Below, one piece after another: positions 1 to 4,948 of a stretch of 7,462 nucleotides of DNA (the stretch's first letter is position 1; the number at the start of each line of letters is the position of its first letter). The notes beneath the pieces are model-generated. The model was given only the letters and a program-made list of their open reading frames with translations, was not told the DNA's origin and did not search any database. The DNA comes from Desulfuromonas sp. (GTDB lineage: Bacteria > Desulfobacterota > Desulfuromonadia > Desulfuromonadales > Trichloromonadaceae). The stretch is taken from contig JAQYWA010000095.1 of NCBI GenBank assembly GCA_030145265.1, forward strand, positions 1-7,462, read 5' to 3'. A program made the translations under genes and the position numbers.

Positions 1-56
1 TCCTCTCGCCGTTGTTTCAGGGTGGCTCCGATTGTTGACGGTTCAATTTCGTTCAT
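1..56 (-). CDS. Probable RodZ-like helix-turn-helix protein (N-terminal 18 codons only)
   Basis: The minus strand reads ATG at 56 and stays open to the window edge, giving MNEIEPSTIGATLKQRRE before the cut. The stretch IGATLKQRRE resembles the first helix of the Xre/HTH_25 domain that opens RodZ-type proteins, which link MreB filaments to the inner membrane and set rod shape. The TGA of the upstream TPR lipoprotein gene lies only two bases before this ATG, and no strong Shine-Dalgarno is visible, so translation is probably coupled to that gene. Position supports the call: in gammaproteobacteria rodZ directly follows pilF. With 18 residues visible, another HTH-domain protein cannot be excluded. 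The diagnostic transmembrane and C-terminal beta (DUF4115) regions would lie outside the window. Confidence 0.6.
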   Translation of the reverse strand, partial: MNEIEPSTIGATLKQRRE

Positions 57-58
57 GG

Positions 59-808
59 TCATTTCAGCAGTTCGATATAGCCTTTGGCCAATTTGGCGGA
101 TTCTGATATCGGCGCCAGCCGCACCACCTCGGCAAACGCCTGCCGGGCTTCTTCTTTCTGTCCGTTTTTCATGTAGGCGAGTCCAAGTCTGTAATGGGCC
201 TCGGAATAGTCGGGGGCGAGCTCGATGGCCCTGCGACAAGACGCGATAGCCAATTCCCACTTGTCCAGCTCATAATAGACTTCGCCCAGACGCATGTGGG
301 CGCCGGGGAAACGCTCATTGCTCAAAATGGCCTGCTGATAAGCGCCTACCGCATCGAGGTAATCACCTTTTTGAAAATATGCGAAACCGATTCCGGTCAG
401 GGCAACTTCCGGGTTGCCAAACAACAGACTAGAAGAGGCCAGCCGAAAATACTTGATGGCGTCGTCCCAACGCTGCATATCCAGGTACAGGGCACCGAGA
501 TTGTTCTGGTATTGCGGTGCGTTATCGCTAAGACTTATTGCATTGAGATAGTGTTTTTCCGCTTCGGGGTAGGCCTTCTTGAACTGGTAGGCCTGCGCCA
601 GCGCATTCTGAAAATCGGCGTTCTGCGGGTCGGCTTCAACCGCCTGGAGAAATTCCTTGAGAGCCTCGGTCCACTGCTGCTGACGGAAATGGGACAAGCC
701 GAGCATATAATGCGAATCGCCTTGCGGCGGCTTCTTTACTGGCGCGCTGCATCCTGCCGCACCCAACATCACAACAACAAGTATCAGAGCCAGGGCCTTT
801 TTAACCAA
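59..808 (-). CDS. TPR-repeat outer-membrane lipoprotein, PilF/PilW/Tgl-like
   Basis: This 249-residue protein starts with a lipoprotein signal: K3-K4, a hydrophobic run at 5-15, then GAAGC with the lipidated cysteine at C20 (Ala rather than Leu at -3, so a loose lipobox). The residue after the Cys is Ser, which favours the outer membrane. From about residue 32 to 235 there are six TPR units (about 32-63, 64-97, 98-131, 134-167, 168-201, 202-235) with the usual W/Y-G-Y-A-P spacing. Length and repeat number match PilF/PilW/Tgl, the pilotins that help assemble the type IV pilus secretin. The start is TTG at 808: an AGGAGG at 814-819 sits five bases upstream, and the next in-frame ATG (M14) would destroy the signal peptide. 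The gene lies nine bases after the 171-residue unknown and two bases before the HTH gene. The pilotin role is inferred from architecture and gene order; a generic TPR lipoprotein is the alternative. Confidence 0.85.
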   Translation of the reverse strand: MVKKALALILVVVMLGAAGCSAPVKKPPQGDSHYMLGLSHFRQQQWTEALKEFLQAVEADPQNADFQNALAQAYQFKKAYPEAEKHYLNAISLSDNAPQYQNNLGALYLDMQRWDDAIKYFRLASSSLLFGNPEVALTGIGFAYFQKGDYLDAVGAYQQAILSNERFPGAHMRLGEVYYELDKWELAIASCRRAIELAPDYSEAHYRLGLAYMKNGQKEEARQAFAEVVRLAPISESAKLAKGYIELLK

Positions 809-820
809 GATAACCTCCTA
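809..820 (-). promoter_or_regulatory. Ribosome binding site deciding the TTG start of the TPR lipoprotein gene
   Basis: The minus strand reads TAGGAGGTTATC followed by TTG. The full AGGAGG Shine-Dalgarno (819 down to 814) is five bases from the TTG codon, and its first two bases are the last two of the TAG stop of the upstream gene. The overlap suggests that ribosomes finishing the upstream gene can re-initiate here. A TTG start with a perfect Shine-Dalgarno is a common way to temper translation, but that effect is inferred. Confidence 0.85.
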
Positions 821-1333
821 GAGTGTGGCCAGAAAACGACCGATTTTTTCAATAAAAAAGCGTCTGCGCTGATGCAGTTCTTCCTGGCGGGGCAGCTCGG
901 GAACTGCGGCAGCAGGGGCCTCAGCGGCAGCAATCGACTCATCCAGCCCATAAGCCCCGCCCTGAGACAGCGGAAGGGAATTCCAGCGCTTCCTTTGCAC
1001 CAGGGGGTCCAGCAGGCTGAACTCCATGTCATCGAGAAGAAAACCGAGCGATTCAGCAAAAAGCATCCCCTCGTCGAGCAGCCTTTTCAGTTTCTGGGGT
1101 GCGACCGCGCCCTGATCATGGCGGTAAATTGCCAGCCGGCGACTCTTGAGCAAGTGGAAAACAACGACCACATGTATCCCAGTCGACCCCTCATAGGCAC
1201 AAAGATAAGCCGATGACTTCTGGGACGGCAGACCCGGCAACGCCACCTGGGTATCACCCAGCGAGCAAAACAACCGCCGCACGCGTTCAGGAGAAACCTC
1301 CAGCCGTTCACTATTTTTATCCCACTCGAACAT
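818..1333 (-). CDS. Unrecognised conserved-looking cytoplasmic protein, 171 aa
   Basis: I do not recognise a named family. The protein has no signal peptide and no membrane segment. Residues 1-25 are charged and helical. Residues 41-73 alternate hydrophobic residues as in beta strands, including HVVVVFHLL at 54-62 and RRLAIYRHD at 65-73. Residues 78-107 form an amphipathic helical stretch containing GMLFAESLGFLLDD. An Ala/Pro-rich linker at about 135-148 leads to a short basic C-terminal helix (EELHQRRRFFIEKIGRFLATL region, about 151-171). The ATG at 1333 has GGGGAG four bases upstream. It starts 15 bases after the kinase stop, and its TAG overlaps the ribosome binding site of the TPR lipoprotein, so it is clearly part of that transcript. 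The beta-strand core plus a tethered tail might suit a small adaptor, but no function can be assigned. Confidence 0.8.
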   Translation of the reverse strand: MFEWDKNSERLEVSPERVRRLFCSLGDTQVALPGLPSQKSSAYLCAYEGSTGIHVVVVFHLLKSRRLAIYRHDQGAVAPQKLKRLLDEGMLFAESLGFLLDDMEFSLLDPLVQRKRWNSLPLSQGGAYGLDESIAAAEAPAAAVPELPRQEELHQRRRFFIEKIGRFLATL

Positions 1334-1348
1334 CGCGCTCCCCGCGGA

Positions 1349-2260
1349 TTAGCCCAGGCCGTCGAAATCAGTCAACAGCTTGAACTTGCGAAAACGTTCC
1401 TCCACTTCGGCATATTCAAGGGTTTTCAGACGATTGAGGCTGAAATCCTCAACATTGAATGAGGCCATGACGCAACCAAATACGATAGCCTGGCGAATAC
1501 TCGCGTCGGACAGGTTGCGGGTAGAGGCGAGATAACCCATAAAACCGCCGGCAAAGGTATCCCCTGCCCCGGTCGGATCGAAAACCGTCTCCAAGGGATA
1601 CGCCGGAACAGTGAAGATCGAATGCTCGGAGAACATGATCACCCCGTATTCCCCCCGTTTGACCACCAGGGTTTTTGGTCCCATGGCCAGAACCGACCGG
1701 GCGGCTTTGACCAGGTTCGGCTCGCCGGCCAACTGGCGGGTTTCTCCTTCGTTGATGATCAGGATATCGACATGAGGCAGGGTTTTCAGCAGCGCCTCGT
1801 GCTTACCCTCGATCCAGAAATTCATGGTATCGCAGGCAACCAGAGCCGGCTTTTTGACCTGTTTAAGTACGTCGAGTTGCAGCTCGGGATCGATATTGGC
1901 CAGAAAAACGTACTCGGCGTCTTCGTAACCAGCAGGCAGCTCGGGGCGGAACGACTCAAAAACATTGAGCTGGGTATCAAGGGTCTGAGCCTCGTTGAGA
2001 TCGAAGCCGTAGCGCCCCTTCCAGCGAAACGTTTTGCCCGGCGCGGTCTGCAGGCCGCGCAGATCGATCTGCCGGGAGCGAAGGAACTCCAGGTGCTCTT
2101 CCGGGAAATCCTCACCAACGACCGCAACCAAGCTGAGGTCGGTGAAAAAGCTTGCCGAGGTGCTGAAATAAGTTCCAGATCCGCCAAGCACTTCTTCAAC
2201 CTGACCAAAAGGGGTTTCCACAGAATCAAAAGCAACCGAACCAACGACCAGAAGACTCAT
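1349..2260 (-). CDS. PfkB/ribokinase-family kinase, substrate unknown
   Basis: This 303-residue protein has the full PfkB fold signature. The N-terminal strand MSLLVVGSVAFD is followed by the glycine-rich GGSGTYFS (26-33), which in this family contacts the sugar, then the NEGE motif at 170-173 (Mg/phosphate), VVKRGEYG at 199-206, and the C-terminal signature DPTGAGDTFAGGF at 228-240 with catalytic base D234 and anion hole GAGD. Length is typical of ribokinase and nucleoside kinase members. The family phosphorylates a hydroxymethyl group on sugars or nucleosides using ATP. The exact substrate cannot be read from the motifs. Lying directly downstream of mtnP, it may act on a nucleoside or on a product of methylthioadenosine salvage, but this is inference from position. 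It lacks the hallmarks I would need to call it ribokinase, fructokinase or adenosine kinase. The start at 2260 has AGGAAG ten bases upstream, a rather long spacing. Confidence 0.93.
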   Translation of the reverse strand: MSLLVVGSVAFDSVETPFGQVEEVLGGSGTYFSTSASFFTDLSLVAVVGEDFPEEHLEFLRSRQIDLRGLQTAPGKTFRWKGRYGFDLNEAQTLDTQLNVFESFRPELPAGYEDAEYVFLANIDPELQLDVLKQVKKPALVACDTMNFWIEGKHEALLKTLPHVDILIINEGETRQLAGEPNLVKAARSVLAMGPKTLVVKRGEYGVIMFSEHSIFTVPAYPLETVFDPTGAGDTFAGGFMGYLASTRNLSDASIRQAIVFGCVMASFNVEDFSLNRLKTLEYAEVEERFRKFKLLTDFDGLG

Positions 2261-2282
2261 AATCTATCTACTTCCTATTGAA

Positions 2283-2315
2283 ATGATAAAAAGACTCTAA
2301 CCGGATTAACCGGAT
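2283..2315 (-). promoter_or_regulatory. Possible promoter/operator upstream of the PfkB kinase gene
   Basis: On the minus strand, TATCAT (2288 down to 2283) matches five of six bases of a sigma70 -10 box. No acceptable -35 box lies 16-18 bases upstream. Instead the tandem 9-bp repeat at 2298-2315 covers roughly -22 to -39 relative to a start near 2276, where an activator or repressor could bind. A start near 2276 would place the Shine-Dalgarno AGGAAG (2271-2276) at the extreme 5' end of the message, which counts against it. This is a weak prediction. Confidence 0.25.
2298..2315. repeat. Perfect tandem 9-bp direct repeat (TAACCGGAT x2)
   Basis: TAACCGGAT occurs twice head to tail with no gap in the 85-base gap between mtnP and the kinase gene. 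Each unit contains a CCGG core, so the pair can also fold as a 4-bp CCGG/CCGG stem. A 5-bp stem (TGGCG 2315-2319 with CGCCA 2325-2329, five-base loop) abuts the repeat. Neither structure is followed directly by a T run in the transcript, so this is not a convincing terminator. Side-by-side recognition sites for a regulator are the simplest reading. Confidence 0.8.
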
Positions 2316-2345
2316 GGCGCAAGCCGCCAGACACTGAAGTAAGCT

Positions 2346-3209
2346 TTAGAGATACTTGCCCATCAGCACCGCAAGTTTCTGCCGGGTGGTTTCCGAGATC
2401 AACTCCTTGTGGGTCATGATCGAGTATTTGAGCGCTTCGCCGCAAGCACAACGGCGCTCCCCGGAAAGTTTTTTGGCCGCCGCCTTGATGATATCGCGGG
2501 CGGTGGCCACATTCTGTTGGATGATAGCGATGACCGCCTCGACGGATACATCATCGTGCTCGGTGTGCCAGCAATCATAGTCGGTGGCCAGGGCAACGGT
2601 GGCATAACAAATTTCCGCCTCTCGGGCGAGTCGCGCTTCGGGGAGGTTGGTCATACCGATGATGTCGACCCCCCAGCTGCGATAGATATTCGACTCAGCC
2701 CGGGTCGAGAAATTCGGCCCCTCGATGCAGATGTAGGTCCCCCCCTTGTGCACGGTGGCCCCCACCTGGGACGCCGATTCGTAGAGGAGCTGGGACAAAT
2801 CGGCGCAGACCGGGTCAGCGAACTGGACATGCCCAACCACCCCGTCGCCGAAAAACGTCGAGGCGCGCTTGCCCTGGGTGCGGTCGAAGAACTGGTCAGG
2901 AATGACGATATGCCCGGGGACGATTTCCTCCTTCATGCTGCCAACCGCCGACACCGAAATGATCTGCTCGACGCCGAGCTTTTTCATCCCGTAGATGTTG
3001 GCCCGATAGTTGACTTCTGAAGGGAGCAGTCGGTGTCCGCGTCCGTGGCGGGGAAGAAAAATCATCTTCACCCCGTCGAGCAGGCCGGTAATATAGGCAT
3101 CGGACGGCGAGCCGAAAGGCGTATCGAGCACAACTTCCTGGATGTCCGTGAGCTCCTCGATTTCATACAGGCCGCTGCCGCCGATTACACCGATTACGGG
3201 TTGAGACAT
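2346..3209 (-). CDS. mtnP: S-methyl-5'-thioadenosine phosphorylase
   Basis: This 287-residue enzyme splits 5'-methylthioadenosine, the by-product of polyamine and homoserine-lactone synthesis, with phosphate into adenine and 5-methylthioribose 1-phosphate in the cytoplasm. Visible motifs: GGSGLY (10-15, phosphate loop), PRHGRGH (53-59), IEGPNFSTRAES (162-173) and MTNLPEA (186-192) around the ribose-binding Met, and DYDCW (210-214). The two Asp of that last motif match the residues that read the 6-amino group of adenine in human MTAP; purine nucleoside phosphorylases and methylthioinosine phosphorylases carry Asn-type motifs there. The C-terminal 35 residues extend past the catalytic core and carry a CxC (C254, C256), as in some thermophilic archaeal homologues. 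The ATG at 3209 has AGGAGG ten bases upstream. It lies 58 bases after rlmN and is followed by the PfkB kinase gene. No other methionine-salvage gene (mtnA, mtnK) is in the window. Confidence 0.93.
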   Translation of the reverse strand: MSQPVIGVIGGSGLYEIEELTDIQEVVLDTPFGSPSDAYITGLLDGVKMIFLPRHGRGHRLLPSEVNYRANIYGMKKLGVEQIISVSAVGSMKEEIVPGHIVIPDQFFDRTQGKRASTFFGDGVVGHVQFADPVCADLSQLLYESASQVGATVHKGGTYICIEGPNFSTRAESNIYRSWGVDIIGMTNLPEARLAREAEICYATVALATDYDCWHTEHDDVSVEAVIAIIQQNVATARDIIKAAAKKLSGERRCACGEALKYSIMTHKELISETTRQKLAVLMGKYL

Positions 3210-3232
3210 GATCGAAAAACCTCCTGTGACTT

Positions 3233-3278
3233 CTGAATAAGTTCAGGTTAAGTCAAAGTTACGTAGATTATTTTGACT
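3233..3278. repeat. Two inverted repeats across the rlmN stop and mtnP leader
   Basis: A perfect 7-bp inverted repeat, AGTCAAA at 3251-3257 with TTTGACT at 3272-3278, has a 14-base loop containing the rlmN stop codon. Next to it, CTGAA (3233-3237) and TTCAG (3242-3246) can form a 5-bp stem with a four-base loop, eight bases from the mtnP AGGAGG. Neither is followed by a T run, so they do not look like a terminator. They may shape mRNA stability or mtnP translation, but with weak A/T-rich stems this is uncertain. Confidence 0.4.
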
Positions 3279-4332
3279 CGGGGGCGGGCAAACACTCCTG
3301 AGCCCTTTCCAATTGACCCTTGAGTTGGCCGCAGGCCGCCGAAATATCCTGACCTTTGCTGGCCCGGCGGATAGCGACTATATCTCTGTTGAGCAGGTAA
3401 GTCTGAAACGCCTCGATGCTCTCTGGGGTCGGAGCATGGAAAGACGACCCTTCATGCTCGTTGTAAGGGATCAGGTTAACCTTGCCCTTCACTCCGTGCA
3501 GCAGACCGACCAGTCGCTTGGCATCCTGCGGGGTATCGTTAACCCCACGGATAAGGATGTATTCAAATGTGATTCGCTCTCTTGACTGCAGGGGATATTC
3601 TCTACAAGCTGCCATCAATTCTTTCAGCGGGTAACGACGATTGACCGGCATGAGTTCGTCACGCACGGCATCGGAGGTGGCATTGAGGGAAACAGCCAGG
3701 CTGACCCGGATCCGTTGCCCCAATTCCCGCATCTGTGGAACCAGCCCCGAGGTAGAAAGGGTCACCTTGCGCGCGCTGTAACCAAAACCCTCGGCCAAAT
3801 AAAAAATCTGCAGGGCCTTGACGACGTTATCCAGATTGTGGAGGGGTTCGCCCATTCCCATGAGAACGATATTATTGATCGGGCCATCCTTGAGAGCGGC
3901 GCAAACCTGATTGACGATTTCCCCGGCCTCAAGGTTGCGCACCAGCCCGAAAGAACCAGTGAGACAAAAAGCACACTGCATAGCGCAACCAACCTGCGTC
4001 GAAATACATAGAGTTGCCCGTTCGCCCTCCATGGGGATGCGCACGGTCTCGATGGTCTGGCCGTCGGCCAGTCGAAACAGGTACTTGCGGGTGCCATCTT
4101 GGCTTACTTCGACCACCTCGGCCTGCAAGTCGGAAATGGTCGCGCGTGCGGACAGGGCTTCGCGAAAATCCTTGGAGAGGTCGGTCATGTCGGCAAAACT
4201 GGTGGCGCCTCGACTGTAAATCCAGCGTATGATCTGCTTGGTGCGAAACGGTTTCTGCCCCATTTCCGCCAGCAACCCAGAAAGTTCATCCGGGGATAAA
4301 TTCTTAAGATCAATCAAAGTGTCAGCTGTCAT
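3268..4332 (-). CDS. rlmN: Dual-specificity 23S rRNA/tRNA adenine C2-methyltransferase RlmN
   Basis: This 354-residue radical-SAM enzyme puts a methyl group on C2 of A2503 in 23S rRNA and, in E. coli, also of A37 in some tRNAs, tuning peptidyl-transferase fidelity. The N-terminal helical domain (about 1-95) is followed by the radical-SAM barrel. C116, C120 and C123 in GCAMQCAFC hold the 4Fe-4S cluster. GMGEPL at 159-164 is the SAM-amino contact. C334 in AACGQL is the methyl-carrier cysteine (E. coli C355), and C109 aligns with E. coli C118. All catalytic cysteines are present and the length is normal. AACGQL with this spacing fits RlmN; Cfr, which acts on C8, has a similar layout but different flanking sequence. 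The ATG at 4332 has AGGGA four bases upstream. The gene lies downstream of ndk, as in many proteobacteria, with an intrinsic terminator between them, so it probably has its own promoter. Confidence 0.96.
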   Translation of the reverse strand: MTADTLIDLKNLSPDELSGLLAEMGQKPFRTKQIIRWIYSRGATSFADMTDLSKDFREALSARATISDLQAEVVEVSQDGTRKYLFRLADGQTIETVRIPMEGERATLCISTQVGCAMQCAFCLTGSFGLVRNLEAGEIVNQVCAALKDGPINNIVLMGMGEPLHNLDNVVKALQIFYLAEGFGYSARKVTLSTSGLVPQMRELGQRIRVSLAVSLNATSDAVRDELMPVNRRYPLKELMAACREYPLQSRERITFEYILIRGVNDTPQDAKRLVGLLHGVKGKVNLIPYNEHEGSSFHAPTPESIEAFQTYLLNRDIVAIRRASKGQDISAACGQLKGQLERAQECLPAPESK

Positions 4333-4372
4333 TCTATCCCTGCTAAAGCGTTGTTTCTCACTGATTTTACAT

Positions 4373-4402
4373 AAAAAACCCTTCGGATAATACCCGAAGG
4401 GT
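4373..4402 (-). terminator. Rho-independent terminator after ndk
   Basis: The transcript has a perfect 9-bp stem, ACCCTTCGG with CCGAAGGGT (4394-4402 and 4378-4386), a seven-base loop, then a run of T (4378-4373). It lies 34 bases past the ndk stop and 40 bases before the rlmN start, so it should end most ndk messages. On the plus strand the stem is followed only by TCAGTTTT, a poorer fit, so it is called for the minus strand. Confidence 0.9.
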
Positions 4403-4415
4403 CAGTTTTCTACAA
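4387..4415 (-). promoter_or_regulatory. Possible rlmN promoter overlapping the ndk terminator
   Basis: TATTAT in the terminator loop (4392 down to 4387) matches five of six bases of a sigma70 -10 box. TTGTAG (4415 down to 4410) lies exactly 17 bases upstream as a -35 with three of six matches. Transcription would start near 4380, inside the 3' arm of the terminator stem, so these messages could not form the hairpin and would run on into rlmN after a leader of about 47 bases. The box match is modest and the geometry is the main argument. Confidence 0.35.
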
Positions 4416-4436
4416 GATCAATCTAGATTATGCGAT

Positions 4437-4850
4437 TTACAGCAGTTCGAGCCCGGAGAAGAAGTAGGGGATTTCGAAAGCGGCTGTTTCAGGAGCGTCG
4501 GAGCCGTGGGTGGCATTCTCGCCAATCGAAGTGCCAAACTCTTTGCGCATGGTGCCTTCAGCCGCTTCAGCGGGATTGGTGGCTCCCATCAGGTCACGCC
4601 ATTTCTTGATGGCACCTTCAGCTTCGAGTACCATGACGACACAGGGGCCGCTGCTCATAAAATCGGTCAACTCACCGAAAAAAGGGCGTTCTTTGTGAAC
4701 ATAGTAGAAACCTTCGGCTTCGACCTTGCTCATGTACAGTTTTTTCAGACCGACAAGCTTGAAGCCTTCAGCGTAAATACGAGCGATAATTTTGCCAGCA
4801 TTACCAGCAGCAAAGGCATCGGGCTTGACGATAGCGAAAGTTTTTTCCAT
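4437..4850 (-). CDS. ndk: Nucleoside diphosphate kinase
   Basis: This 137-residue enzyme moves the gamma phosphate of ATP to other nucleoside diphosphates through a phospho-histidine, balancing NTP and dNTP pools in the cytoplasm. [12 protein letters not shown] is the canonical NDK opening (K9). The active-site signature NATHGSD holds catalytic H115, with Y50, R85, T91, R102 and N112 also in their expected places. Length is typical of bacterial Ndk. The start is placed at ATG 4850: GGAGG at 4859-4863 is eight bases upstream. Longer in-frame starts at 4892 and 4865 lack a ribosome site, add residues not found in the family, and 4892 would be at the predicted transcription start. It has its own promoter after the TamB-like gene and a terminator behind it, so it may be expressed largely on its own. 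Confidence 0.97.
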   Translation of the reverse strand: MEKTFAIVKPDAFAAGNAGKIIARIYAEGFKLVGLKKLYMSKVEAEGFYYVHKERPFFGELTDFMSSGPCVVMVLEAEGAIKKWRDLMGATNPAEAAEGTMRKEFGTSIGENATHGSDAPETAAFEIPYFFSGLELL

Positions 4851-4901
4851 GATCAATTCCTCCATTGACGGATTCGATTTATGTATTGGCAAACGTCGCG
4901 C

Positions 4902-4930
4902 TTTGTAGCATCCCGAGAAAAAAAAGTCAA
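4902..4930 (-). promoter_or_regulatory. sigma70-type promoter of ndk
   Basis: The minus strand has TTGACT (4930-4925, five of six matches to the -35 box), a 17-base spacer that begins with a T run, and TACAAA (4907-4902, four of six matches to the -10 box). The predicted start near 4895 gives a leader of about 45 bases before the ndk ATG. It lies within the 98-base gap between the TamB-like stop and ndk. Confidence 0.6.
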
Positions 4931-4948
4931 GCCGTTCCGAAATGCTCG

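Noticed and set aside
194..1216. Long plus-strand open frame of 340 codons opposite the TPR and unknown genes
   Set aside because: It crosses two well-supported genes on the other strand, has no recognisable domain, and its composition fits the antisense of GC-rich coding sequence.
2315..2329. TGGC and TTGC elements upstream of the kinase as a sigma54 promoter
   Set aside because: The two elements are only about two bases apart, whereas a -24/-12 promoter needs a much wider fixed spacing.
2261..2345. Terminator after mtnP
   Set aside because: The small stems (5 bp and 4 bp) are separated from the only T run (2286-2292 region) by eight or more bases.
4851..4892. Longer ndk start adding 14 residues
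   Set aside because: The family begins at [12 protein letters not shown], the GGAGG serves the ATG at 4850, and the longer start lies only about three bases from the predicted transcription start.
4918..4948. Run of eight T in the transcript after the TamB-like gene as a terminator
   Set aside because: Only a weak, mismatched stem can be drawn upstream, and the run lies within the spacer of the ndk promoter.
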